Of a stretch of DNA of 64,000 nt, positions 8,541 through 16,712 are shown piece by piece (position 1 is the first letter of the stretch; every line of letters begins with the position of its first letter). The translations under genes and the position numbers were made by a program. Source of the DNA: Pyrinomonadaceae bacterium (GTDB taxonomy: Bacteria; Acidobacteriota; Blastocatellia; Pyrinomonadales; Pyrinomonadaceae); NCBI GenBank assembly GCA_021228405.1, contig JAJQRF010000002.1, positions 496,001 to 560,000 of the forward strand, in the 5' to 3' direction. The notes under the pieces are model-generated. The model made no database searches, was not told the DNA's origin, and saw nothing but the letters and a program-made list of their open reading frames with translations.

Positions 8541-11500
8541 ATGAGTAAGAGCATTAAAATCAACACCTTTAAAGTCGCTGTTGCATTATCCAAAGATGTT
8601 ATACCACTTGCACAAAAGGAAATAACAGACATCATTGAGAAATTAAATGATAATAATGAGTTTTCCGTGAATTTCGAGTTATTCCTGTGTAATGAGCAAA
8701 ATGCAGCCGATAGCGAAATTGATTGGTCTGACTATTTTTATTACGAAACACCTGTTTGTTTAGTTAAAAAAATAAATGAAACTCACAAGCCCGACTTAAT
8801 AATCACCGTCTTCTGGAAATTTTTCGGCTCTCGGCAATCAGCTTCAGAAAACTTAGATTTACTAACAAAAAGTTGGATAGGAAGCGATGATTTTTTCAAC
8901 ACTAAAATTTTGTTTTGCAAAGAAAATCCGTCTAATTTGAGTGAGGATGAAAAATCAAATCGGCAATTTATTTCAAACTTTAGACGTGAGGTAAATAAAG
9001 ATCATTTCAATGCGGGTGTTCTGGGCGAGTGTAAAAAAAGTAAGATTGCCGAAGAAATCAAACAGATTTTATCAAATTTATTAACCAGCCGATTTGGTAG
9101 CAAATCTCAAATGACGAGTCGGGAATATAAGTCTTCTTCGACTTTACAACTGAATCTACCCGACGGTTGGCTTTACCTGAATAAATGGCTAAACGACAAT
9201 TCGCATCTGATTGGTCGGCAGCTTTCCAAAGAAGATGCGGACAATTTTTTTAACGGGAAAATTCCTACTTTTGACGAAGTTATATCCGGCACTATTCCGC
9301 CTCGAACAATCAATCTAGAATTACGAGAGTTTATTGTTAAAGCCGCAAACGCCAAAAAATTTGCCGTTACATTGATTCACGGAGCAGGAGGCGAAGGAAA
9401 AACCACCATTTTAAAACAGGTTGCCTCCGATCTGCTGCTACATTCTGACTTAAAAATTCACGTTATTTCTCGGGAAGGTAGTGCAAATGTCAAAGATTTA
9501 ATCAGCATTCTCGAAAGCAAAAAAGAGAGTTTTGTTATCGTTTCCGACAACGCGCAAGAAATCATTCAAGACATATTGGAGTTAGCGCAAAAAGACAGCA
9601 AGCCGAATAACATTCAATTTTTCCTAGCCAGCCGAACGACTCATTGGCAATGGGAAAAAAACGCCGACTCAACTTTAAATAGAAACCTCGGAAGCTATTT
9701 TCAAAAACGCGAAATAGGAACGCTTAACGAAAAAGACGCGGAAGAAATTATAAAAGCTTGGGAAAAAACAAATGTTTTGGGCGAACTGAAAGACGAAACA
9801 AATCGGGTTAAGCGGCTTCTGGAAGAATCGCGTTTGCGTTCCGACAGAAGCGGTAAGCGAAACTCTTTCTTTAGCTCGATTCTTTGGGTTCGCAAACATC
9901 AAACACTCGACAATCGCGTGTTTGATATTTATACCCAGTTGGAAAATAGATCTTCGTTCAATGGCAAAACTCTTGCAAAGTACTACGATTACATCATTTC
10001 ACTGCACGGCGACGGAATTCCTATTTTGACTGATTTAGTTCTTCGGGAGGCTCTGGGATGTGATGAAAATACATTAAAGAATGAAATCCTTGATCCGCTC
10101 AAGGGTGAAACGGCAATTCTGCAAGAAGGTGCTTTGATTTTGGCAAGACACGATGTTTTTGCCGAACGAGCCAAATTTGTTCGCAAAAAACCTGTTTTTG
10201 ATGATGAAGGAAACTTCCTATATTTTGATATACCGGATTATTTTAACAGCATTATCGGCGAGTTGGCGGTTGCCGCCGAAAAACTTCAAAAAGGCGGTAA
10301 ACTCGGAGAAATTGAAAATGCTAAATGGCTTGCCTTAAAAGACGAATATTTTACAAAACTAAACCAGCCGGAAGTAGCATTAGCTATTGTCAAAGCTACT
10401 TCCGAAGCATTAATTTTTGAGCCTGTTTTAGTTACGAGATGGGCAAAACTTCTGCGGGTTTGGGGAGAGAATTTAAGAAAAGAAGCCAATAAGTTAAAAA
10501 GACAAAGCAGATATGCAGACGCACAAAATTATTATAATAAATCAAAGGAAAAACTTTTTGAGGCGGCTCGCGTCTTCCTAAATTGCTACGATAAAACTTT
10601 ACCTCAAAGATCATATTTTACCGAATGGGGTGTAATTCAAGGAGAAATCGGAAATAGTTTTTTTAGTGCTTGGCTAACCTCAATTTCTTTAACGGACGAA
10701 TTAAAGGAAAAAAGACATCTTGCTAAACCAAGTATGCTTGAACTTGCCTCCCTAGCAACTGCTTTTAGCAAATCTTTCATAAAGAGCAATGGTAATAATT
10801 TCAATTCAAGTGTTTTCAAAAAGGCAACGGAAGGAGTATTTAAGTTAGCTTTTCATGAAATGGCAAAAAAGAATATTGATTTCCCTGAAATGAATGAATT
10901 TAAGAAATTTAATATTGATGATACCGAAAGAAATTTGCGAACCGCGTTTGGGAAAGTTAGCGGTAACGACGTTTCAAAAATCAGTTTAGAAGACGCTTTT
11001 CAATTTATGCTTGACGGTATCAATTTAGCGTGGGAATTATGCGAAGTTGAGAAAGAAACTTTATCTGCATCTTTACCAACTGCTCCTGATTTGAAATTTA
11101 ACAAATTGAAAAAAATGTTCGGAATTACGGCTAAAGGCAAAGATGCAACTCACGGACAGCCTCAAAATATTCCACAAAAAACCAATTATAAAGAAGAAAA
11201 ATTTCCTTTCGTCTGTGATATAGATTCGTTAGAAATTTTTGATGCGGAAGGTTATAAACCCGATCTGAGCGAAGATTTGCTTAATGTTCTTAAATCGTTT
11301 TTCTTTAAGGACGGCGAAGGCATAAAAAGCAAGTTGACTTTCAGCGAAGTGGCGGCAGTTTACAAAAGACAGGAAATTTACGATACCGAAAAAGCAAAAG
11401 AAGAAGCGAATAATTTTGCCCGTAATCTGCGCCGTCAATTAGAAGAAAAATATGGTGTTGATGACAAAGACGAAATTATCAAATCTTGGTTCGGAAAAGG

Positions 11501-11594
11501 GTTTCAAATTGGTAAAAATTTAATCACTAAAAGTAAATATAAAAATCAAGATGCAGTCGCCGACCGTCCAAACAAACTTTACAGGAAAGATTAA
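8541..11594 (+). CDS. Large P-loop NTPase, STAND-like, with TIR/DUF4062-like N-terminus
   Basis: A 1017-residue protein. Residues 1-180 look like the Rossmann-type N-terminal modules found on defence NTPases (an alternating hydrophobic pattern with KPDLIITVFWKFFGS, then a TKILFCKE strand). I see no catalytic signature and place it near DUF4062/TIR-like domains only tentatively. The NTPase core has Walker A GAGGEGKTT (residues 281-289), a Walker B-like FVIVSDNA near 330, and FFLASRTTHW as a sensor-like strand. The C-terminal half is helical, rich in Lys/Glu, without clear repeats. ATG at 8541 is preferred to an in-frame TTG at 8523; no Shine-Dalgarno site is evident. Its AT-rich codon use differs from the neighbouring mre and lon genes. 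It stands alone, followed by a strong terminator. Such proteins often act as phage sensors, but that role is inference here. Confidence 0.7.
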   Translation: MSKSIKINTFKVAVALSKDVIPLAQKEITDIIEKLNDNNEFSVNFELFLCNEQNAADSEIDWSDYFYYETPVCLVKKINETHKPDLIITVFWKFFGSRQSASENLDLLTKSWIGSDDFFNTKILFCKENPSNLSEDEKSNRQFISNFRREVNKDHFNAGVLGECKKSKIAEEIKQILSNLLTSRFGSKSQMTSREYKSSSTLQLNLPDGWLYLNKWLNDNSHLIGRQLSKEDADNFFNGKIPTFDEVISGTIPPRTINLELREFIVKAANAKKFAVTLIHGAGGEGKTTILKQVASDLLLHSDLKIHVISREGSANVKDLISILESKKESFVIVSDNAQEIIQDILELAQKDSKPNNIQFFLASRTTHWQWEKNADSTLNRNLGSYFQKREIGTLNEKDAEEIIKAWEKTNVLGELKDETNRVKRLLEESRLRSDRSGKRNSFFSSILWVRKHQTLDNRVFDIYTQLENRSSFNGKTLAKYYDYIISLHGDGIPILTDLVLREALGCDENTLKNEILDPLKGETAILQEGALILARHDVFAERAKFVRKKPVFDDEGNFLYFDIPDYFNSIIGELAVAAEKLQKGGKLGEIENAKWLALKDEYFTKLNQPEVALAIVKATSEALIFEPVLVTRWAKLLRVWGENLRKEANKLKRQSRYADAQNYYNKSKEKLFEAARVFLNCYDKTLPQRSYFTEWGVIQGEIGNSFFSAWLTSISLTDELKEKRHLAKPSMLELASLATAFSKSFIKSNGNNFNSSVFKKATEGVFKLAFHEMAKKNIDFPEMNEFKKFNIDDTERNLRTAFGKVSGNDVSKISLEDAFQFMLDGINLAWELCEVEKETLSASLPTAPDLKFNKLKKMFGITAKGKDATHGQPQNIPQKTNYKEEKFPFVCDIDSLEIFDAEGYKPDLSEDLLNVLKSFFFKDGEGIKSKLTFSEVAAVYKRQEIYDTEKAKEEANNFARNLRRQLEEKYGVDDKDEIIKSWFGKGFQIGKNLITKSKYKNQDAVADRPNKLYRKD

Positions 11595-11680
11595 GATTAT
11601 GATGATATTTAACTCATAAACTAACCTTAAATTTTCAATCAAACGGCTATTTTCGTGAGCCGAATTTGAGCCGAATTTGA

Positions 11681-11734
11681 GGCGCGAAAAATTTTTACGG
11701 AAAAAATGTAAAAATTTTTCGCGCCCTTTTTTAT
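11681..11734 (+). terminator. Strong terminator downstream of the STAND-like gene
   Basis: Perfect 18-bp inverted repeat (GGCGCGAAAAATTTTTAC and its complement, 11681-11698 and 11708-11725) with a 9-base loop, followed by a T-rich tract. It lies 87 bases past the stop codon. Confidence 0.85.
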
Positions 11735-12032
11735 TGCCTTTCACCACATACCCAAAATTAAATTCCGTAAGCAGTCCGTAAACCTTCCAATTTGAGCCTG
11801 AATTGAGCCTGATTTCGCCGTTTTTTGCCAACCTTTTTTTTCTCCGATGTATTAGTGGAAAACAAATTTTCCGCTGAGATGTTTGAAAAATTAATTCTGT
11901 ACAGTTCGACAGAGAAAAATCTGCAAAGCAAAAATGAACAGTAATTTTTTTAGTCAGACTGACTGGAATTATTTAATGATAAAGCGTTTTGAGTTTTCCG
12001 ACAAAAACTAAAAATTAAGGAGATAAAAATCA
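11735..12032. other. Leader region of the three-gene cassette
   Basis: About 300 bases without a gene. Degenerate GAGCC(G/T)GAATT words occur on both sides of the terminator (11656-11680 and 11790-11812). A small palindrome AGTCAG-A-CTGACT lies at 11952-11964, a possible operator. A strong ribosome site, TTAAGGAG, sits 14 bases before the ATG at 12033. No promoter could be fixed with confidence. Confidence 0.4.
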
Positions 12033-12305
12033 ATGTTGTTTCAAAAAGGTCGCCGAAACCGTCAAGTTCGGCAAATCATTGTCGTTCAAACTCGTCAACC
12101 GAAACTTTCGGACAAAATCAAAAATTTCTCTATCGCGTGTCCCGACGGACTGCGCGGAAGACATCTGCCGGTTTTGCTGAATTTCATCGGAAGTTCGGTC
12201 AACACTTCGGGCTGTGCAACGGGCAGATTCAAGTGTCCGCTATGTGGTCACGTCGAAGTTTGGACGGAACATAGTCGGACGAAAAAGCCGATACGGATTG
12301 GTTAG
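12033..12305 (+). CDS. Small basic Cys-containing protein, possible zinc binder
   Basis: Ninety residues, not recognised. The N-terminal 30 residues are rich in Arg, Lys and Gln. Four cysteines at 36, 61, 68 and 71 include a KCPLCGHVEVW knuckle like those of zinc ribbons, with His73 nearby; the first two cysteines are not spaced as in a classical ribbon. A TTAAGGAG ribosome site precedes it. It is the first gene of a cassette with the vWA gene (77 bases on) and the NYN gene. All three have nearly the same strong ribosome site, unlike most genes in the window, suggesting common origin. A nucleic-acid-binding partner of the NYN nuclease is possible but only inferred. Confidence 0.7.
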   Translation: MLFQKGRRNRQVRQIIVVQTRQPKLSDKIKNFSIACPDGLRGRHLPVLLNFIGSSVNTSGCATGRFKCPLCGHVEVWTEHSRTKKPIRIG

Positions 12306-12324
12306 TTCGTCTTAGGTCAAAGAC

Positions 12325-12356
12325 GCTGGCGCGGTGCTTTCGGGCATCGCGTCAGC
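12325..12356 (+). promoter_or_regulatory. GC-rich RNA hairpin before the vWA gene
   Basis: Arms GCTGGCGCGGTGC and GCATCGCGTCAGC pair over 13 positions (two G-U wobbles) around a 6-base loop. No T-run follows, so it is not a simple terminator. It lies 27 bases before the ATG and could be an RNA-stabilising or regulatory stem. Confidence 0.55.
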
Positions 12357-12382
12357 ACAAAAAAATTTAAGGAGAAAATAAA

Positions 12383-13054
12383 ATGAGAATCTTTAATCAG
12401 TTAAAAAAACAGTTCAAAAATGTAATCATCGTCAATCAACCGCAGCCCAAAAAGCGCATCGTCAAAGGAAGCGACCAAATCGCTTTTGTCGGCTTTCACG
12501 ATCAGGCGTTCGTGATTTCTTCGCTTGCCAAACCGGGCGACCCGAAATTGCAACAACGCGCTTTGCATCTGCACACGAAAGTCGCGGGTTCAGGAACGAA
12601 CATCACGGATGGTTTGCGGAAATCAATAAATTTGCTAAAAAATTCGCCGCACGGCGTTTTAAGACGCATTTGGCTGCTTTCCGACGGCGATCCGAATCGT
12701 GAAACCGAGCAGCTTTTTTCTGTGCTTGCCGATGCTCGGCGCAATCACATTAATGTTAACACGATTGGCTTCGGCGATTCGTTTGACGAAAATCTTTTGC
12801 GCCGGATGGCAAAAGCAACACATAACGGACGTTTTTTCTCCGTTCGCAATCTGAGGCAGTTAACCGCCGTTTTGCTTGCCGACGCGAAAAAAAATCCGGT
12901 CGCCGTCCGCCGTCAGCATCGCGCTGAAAACACGGTTTTAGCAATTGACTGCTCGATTTCGATGAATTGGGCAATGGAAAACACAACGAAAATTCGTGTT
13001 GTCGAAGAAGCCGCGCTTCAACTGCTTCTTTACAAACAACGCTTGTTTTCATAA
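12383..13054 (+). CDS. vWA-domain protein with apparently permuted MIDAS order
   Basis: A 223-residue von Willebrand factor A protein. In a normal vWA domain the DxSxS metal-site strand comes first. Here the chain opens with the next strand (DQIAFVGFHDQAFVI, 31-45), goes on to the MIDAS threonine (GSGTNITDGL, Thr72), the MIDAS aspartate (WLLSDGDP, Asp101) and the INVNTIGFGDSFDENLL strand. Only at residues 186-194 does AIDCSISMN (Asp189, Ser191, Ser193) appear, followed by a helix and the stop. The C-terminal piece joins naturally to the N-terminal one, so this is either a circular permutation or a tandem vWA reduced by deletion. All metal ligands are present. TTAAGGAG ribosome site; cassette with a small Cys protein and an NYN nuclease. 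No membrane segment or signal peptide. Confidence 0.8.
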   Translation: MRIFNQLKKQFKNVIIVNQPQPKKRIVKGSDQIAFVGFHDQAFVISSLAKPGDPKLQQRALHLHTKVAGSGTNITDGLRKSINLLKNSPHGVLRRIWLLSDGDPNRETEQLFSVLADARRNHINVNTIGFGDSFDENLLRRMAKATHNGRFFSVRNLRQLTAVLLADAKKNPVAVRRQHRAENTVLAIDCSISMNWAMENTTKIRVVEEAALQLLLYKQRLFS

Positions 13055-13064
13055 ATCAACACTT

Positions 13065-13097
13065 CGGCGGAAGTAAAAATTTACTTCTGCCGTTTTT
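13065..13097 (+). terminator. Intrinsic terminator or attenuator between vWA and NYN genes
   Basis: CGGCGGAAGTAAA pairs with TTTACTTCTGCCG (one G-U) around two bases and is followed by TTTTT. It ends 30 bases before the NYN start codon, so the NYN gene is either read through or transcribed from a site not recognised here. Confidence 0.75.
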
Positions 13098-13127
13098 CAA
13101 ATAACTTAAAATTTTAAGGAGAAAATA

Positions 13128-13760
13128 ATGAAATTACAAACAAAAAATTCTTTCAATCGAACGCCGCAAAATTTTCCGTGGCATGGAAAATTCAAACGAC
13201 AAAACTTCCGTTCTCAACCAATTATTGAGCATCGAACAAAACCGCTTTCGGCAATTCAAGGACGAAAAGTTTTAGTTTTGGCTGATGTCGAAAATCTGAT
13301 TTACAGTTCACGCGATTTAGGTTACAGGATTTCGTTTGAATGCTTGACCGAAATTTTGCGAACGAATTCAACATCGATTGCGCTCCATGCTTTTTTCTCG
13401 CGGGAAAACGCTGTTGATTGGAGAATTGATTATTTTCGCCGAATCGGTTGGGCAATTCACACACGAGAAATTCAAAATGTGCAGACACATCGCGGCATTG
13501 AACGTCAAGCGAATTGTGATAATCTTTTGCTTTTCACCGCCGGTTTGCTAGCAAGCCGAAGTAATGCAGACTCGATTGCTGTTGCCAGCGGCGACGGCGA
13601 TTTGGTTTGCGGAATCATTGAAGGTTTACGAAATTTGCCTAAACCGCGTGAAATTGTAACGCTGAGTTTAGCTGGCTCAACTTCGTGGCGGCTTGATGCA
13701 ATGAAAAATTCAAATATTCGAGCGAATATTGAAATCGGATTGGACTGTTTGAAAAACTAA
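13128..13760 (+). CDS. NYN-domain (LabA/PIN-like) ribonuclease
   Basis: A 210-residue protein. After a 45-residue basic, Asn/Gln-rich tail comes an NYN fold with the expected acidic residues: VLADVENLI (Asp53, Asn56), ANCDNLLLF (Asp131) and ASGDGDLV (Asp156, Asp158). NYN proteins are metal-dependent RNases of the PIN superfamily, in bacteria found in RNA processing, toxin-like and defence settings. An AAGGAG ribosome site precedes the ATG. It is the third member of the cassette; a shared hairpin terminator with lon follows. Target RNA cannot be told. The family call is good; any link of the nuclease with the vWA protein is inferred from neighbourhood alone. Confidence 0.85.
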   Translation: MKLQTKNSFNRTPQNFPWHGKFKRQNFRSQPIIEHRTKPLSAIQGRKVLVLADVENLIYSSRDLGYRISFECLTEILRTNSTSIALHAFFSRENAVDWRIDYFRRIGWAIHTREIQNVQTHRGIERQANCDNLLLFTAGLLASRSNADSIAVASGDGDLVCGIIEGLRNLPKPREIVTLSLAGSTSWRLDAMKNSNIRANIEIGLDCLKN

Positions 13761-13780
13761 TCCAATTTTTCGCAAATGTA

Positions 13781-13826
13781 AAAGTAAAAAGATCTCTTTT
13801 TAACCAAAAAGAGGTCTTTTTACTTT
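13781..13826. terminator. Bidirectional terminator between NYN gene and lon
   Basis: Two 21-base arms (13781-13801 and 13806-13826) pair almost perfectly around AACC, with A- and T-rich outer parts giving a T-run in both directions. It serves the convergent NYN gene and lon. Confidence 0.85.
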
Positions 13827-13832
13827 ATTTTA

Positions 13833-16295
13833 CTATTGATCTTTAGCAATTAACCGCTCAGTACCTCTGTCTGCGGTTGGAGTTTCGGGAAAGACATAAT
13901 TTTCATTTTTTGGAACAACTGCCTCTATCTCAAGCGCGGCTTTCAAAACGTCGCTGATATATTTTGCCGGAATGATTTCGAGTTCTTTACGAACGTCTGC
14001 GGGAATTTCTTCCGTGTCTGCTTCATTGCGTTCGGGTAGAATTATTCGCCGAATTCCTGCCCGATGCGCTGCGAGAACTTTTTCCTTAATTCCACCGACA
14101 GGAAAAACCAGACCCGAAAGCGTGATTTCACCCGTCATCGCCGTATCCGAACGAACTTTTCTCCCCGTATAGAGCGAAGCCATCGCCGAAGCCATCGTTA
14201 CGCCCGCGCTCGGTCCGTCTTTCGGAATCGCGCCTGCGGGGACGTGAACATGAATGCCGTTTTCCTTGATCGCGCTCGATTCGATGCCGAATTCTGCCGC
14301 GTGCGACCACAGATACGAACGCGCCGCCATCGCCGATTCCTTCATCACTTCGCCGAGTTGTCCCGTCAAGGTCAAACCGCCGCCGCCCGGCAGAGCGGTC
14401 GCTTCGATAAACAAAACTTCGCCGCCCATTTCCGTCCAAGCCATTCCCGTTGCCACGCCCGCCGGAAGATCGGCACGCGCTTCTTCGGGATAAAACCGCG
14501 CCGCACCTAAGAAAGCCTTCACGTCGTTTGCCGTGATCGTCACTTTTTCAGTGTTGCCCTGGGCGACTTTTAATGCGACTTTTCGCGCCAGATTGCCGAC
14601 CGTTCTTTCCAGTTGCCGAACGCCCGCCTCGCGGGTATATCTCGCCGTCAAAAGATTGATCGCGTCATCCGTAATTTCGATCTGGTCTTCCTTCAGACCG
14701 TTTTCCCTGATCTGGCGCGGAATCAGATATTGCTTGGCGATATTTAGTTTTTCCTGATCCGAATAACCCGCGAGTTGAATGATCTCCATTCGGTCGCGCA
14801 ACGGAATCGGAATCGGTGCAAGCTGGTTTGCCGTCGCGATAAAGAACGTTTTCGACAGGTCGAACGGCAGATCGAGATAATGATCGCGGAACGTATTGTT
14901 CTGCGCCGGATCGAGAATTTCGAGCAAAGCCGCTGCCGGATCGCCGCGGTAATCGTTGCCCATTTTGTCGATTTCATCGAGCATCAAAACGGGATTATTC
15001 ACACCGACGCGCCGATAAGTCTGAATAATTCTGCCCGGCATCGCGCCGACATACGTTCTCCGATGTCCGCGAAGTTCGGCTTCGTCGCGCACGCCGCCCA
15101 GACTGATGCGGTCGAATTCGCGTCCCAAAGCGCGGGCAATCGAACGTCCCAAACTCGTTTTGCCGACTCCCGGCGGTCCGACGAAAAGAATGATCGGACT
15201 TTTTGAATCGGGACGCAGTTTGACGACTGCGAGCGACTCCAAAATTCTCTCTTTGATGTCTTCCAGACCGTAGTGATCTTCATCGAGAATTTTCCGCGCT
15301 TCGTTCAAATCCAGTTTTTCTTCGCTCGCCTTTTTCCACGGCAATTCGAGAACGTATTCCAAGTAAGTGCGAATGACGTGATAATCGGGCGCGGCTTGCG
15401 GAAGCTGTTCCATCCGCTTTAATTCGCGCTCGGCTTCCTTGCGGATTTCGTCGGGCAGATCGGCGGTTTCGAGCCGCTCACGAAGCTGTGCGGCTTCGGC
15501 TTTTTCGCCGCCTTCGTCGCCTTCGCCGAGTTCCTTCTGGATTGCTTTAAGCTGTTGACGCAAAACATAATCGCGCTGTGCCTTATCCATTTCGGACTGC
15601 GCTTCGTTAGCGATCTTCGAGCGAATCTGCATAATTTCGAGCTCTTTCGCCAATGCGCCGTGCGTCAGCATCAAAAGTTCGTCCGCCGATTCCGCTTCGA
15701 GCATTTTCTGTTCGGTTTCGACACCCAAATCCAGCACCGAAGCGAGAAAATAGGAGAGTTGAACCGGATCGCCCTGCGCCATCACCGCCGTTCTGACTTC
15801 GGGCGGAACTTGCGGAAGCATCGCCAATGCCTGTTGGATCATTCCCTGAATATTCCGTTTCAGGGCTTCGACTTCTTCGTGATCCTTAACTTTCAGGTCG
15901 GGTAAAATTTCGACTTTCGCCTTCAAAAAAGGTTCTTCCTGCGCCCAATAGAGAATTTTTACGCGGTCAACGCCCTGCACGATCAACTGCAAAACGTCTT
16001 CGTTACGCATCATTCTTTTGACGTTAACGACCGTTCCGATTTCGTAAATGTCGATCGGTTTCGCATCGCTTCCGTTGATTTCGGGTGTTTTAATCGTGAC
16101 ACAGGCGATAAGTTTTTCCTCGGTCGCCAGAGATGCTTCGACCGCCTTCATCGAGCGTTCGCGTCCGACTGCCAGAGGCACGACCGTGTCGGGAAACATC
16201 GTCGTATTCTGCAAAGGCAAAACCGCAATTTCAAACTGTTGCGGACGTGCGTTTTGCTTGTTTTCGGTTTGATTTTGTGTGTTTTCTTCAGCCAT
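13833..16295 (-). CDS. lon: ATP-dependent protease Lon (LonA)
   Basis: AAA+ serine protease that unfolds and degrades damaged or regulatory proteins in the cytoplasm. At 820 residues it has the normal LonA arrangement: N-terminal LAN domain (1-210), coiled-coil linker, AAA+ module with GPPGVGKT (near 373) and a VLMLDEIDK Walker B, and a C-terminal protease domain with the nucleophile in KDGPSAGVTMA (Ser696) and the catalytic lysine in GGIKEK (Lys739). ATG at 16295. It lies 44 bases after the hsp20 gene on the same strand, a proteostasis pairing that suggests co-expression in heat or envelope stress. Its 3' end is the right-hand copy of the repeat that flanks the accessory block. Confidence 0.97.
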   Translation of the reverse strand: MAEENTQNQTENKQNARPQQFEIAVLPLQNTTMFPDTVVPLAVGRERSMKAVEASLATEEKLIACVTIKTPEINGSDAKPIDIYEIGTVVNVKRMMRNEDVLQLIVQGVDRVKILYWAQEEPFLKAKVEILPDLKVKDHEEVEALKRNIQGMIQQALAMLPQVPPEVRTAVMAQGDPVQLSYFLASVLDLGVETEQKMLEAESADELLMLTHGALAKELEIMQIRSKIANEAQSEMDKAQRDYVLRQQLKAIQKELGEGDEGGEKAEAAQLRERLETADLPDEIRKEAERELKRMEQLPQAAPDYHVIRTYLEYVLELPWKKASEEKLDLNEARKILDEDHYGLEDIKERILESLAVVKLRPDSKSPIILFVGPPGVGKTSLGRSIARALGREFDRISLGGVRDEAELRGHRRTYVGAMPGRIIQTYRRVGVNNPVLMLDEIDKMGNDYRGDPAAALLEILDPAQNNTFRDHYLDLPFDLSKTFFIATANQLAPIPIPLRDRMEIIQLAGYSDQEKLNIAKQYLIPRQIRENGLKEDQIEITDDAINLLTARYTREAGVRQLERTVGNLARKVALKVAQGNTEKVTITANDVKAFLGAARFYPEEARADLPAGVATGMAWTEMGGEVLFIEATALPGGGGLTLTGQLGEVMKESAMAARSYLWSHAAEFGIESSAIKENGIHVHVPAGAIPKDGPSAGVTMASAMASLYTGRKVRSDTAMTGEITLSGLVFPVGGIKEKVLAAHRAGIRRIILPERNEADTEEIPADVRKELEIIPAKYISDVLKAALEIEAVVPKNENYVFPETPTADRGTERLIAKDQ

Positions 16296-16339
16296 ATTTT
16301 TTAGTGTTTCTTTGATGCCGTTTGCGCCGAAAGTTTTGT

Positions 16340-16702
16340 CTACGCTCCTTTTTTCAAATGAATTATCAGCAAACCGTTGTCGAAATTATGTTCGATGTGC
16401 GCGCCGTCGATCGAAGCCGGAAAACTCAACGTTTTTTCAAAACGGCTGTAAGTTATCTCCATCTGCTGATACGTCAAGCCGACCGAACAGGATTTGTCGC
16501 GCCGACAACCTGCGATGTATAAAACGTTTCCCTGAATATCAATTTCCACATCTTCCGCCGAAACGCCTGCGAGTTCGACTTTGACGAGCCAGCCGTCCGG
16601 CGTTTGATAAACATCCGCCGCCGGATACCAAAGTCTGCCCGAAGGCTTTGCGCCTTTCGACGAAGCGAGAAAATGAAAATAACGATTAATTGATTTCGCC
16701 AT
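16340..16702 (-). CDS. Hsp20/alpha-crystallin small heat-shock protein
   Basis: A 120-residue ATP-independent holdase. The alpha-crystallin domain is clear from the PAADVYQTPDGWLVKVELAG start, the DVEIDIQGNVLYIAG strands and the closing HNFDNGLLIIHLKKG, where GLL replaces the usual G-x-L motif. ATG at 16702 gives MAKSINRYF. Only five bases separate it from the stop of the VWFA-related gene. The first bases of this gene are duplicated 1 kb upstream, so its original promoter was probably displaced by an insertion. It probably shares a transcript with lon. Confidence 0.93.
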   Translation of the reverse strand: MAKSINRYFHFLASSKGAKPSGRLWYPAADVYQTPDGWLVKVELAGVSAEDVEIDIQGNVLYIAGCRRDKSCSVGLTYQQMEITYSRFEKTLSFPASIDGAHIEHNFDNGLLIIHLKKGA

Positions 16703-16712
16703 AATTTCTATT
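16675..16712. repeat. Direct repeat, copy A, over the hsp20 start
   Basis: A 38-base stretch covering the hsp20 start codon matches 17723-17760 at 34 of 38 positions in the same orientation. The two copies bracket the VWFA-related gene. Confidence 0.8.

Noticed and set aside
11952-11964. Palindrome AGTCAG-A-CTGACT as an operator
   Set aside because: Too short and occurs once; no regulator gene beside it. Kept only as a mention in the leader region.
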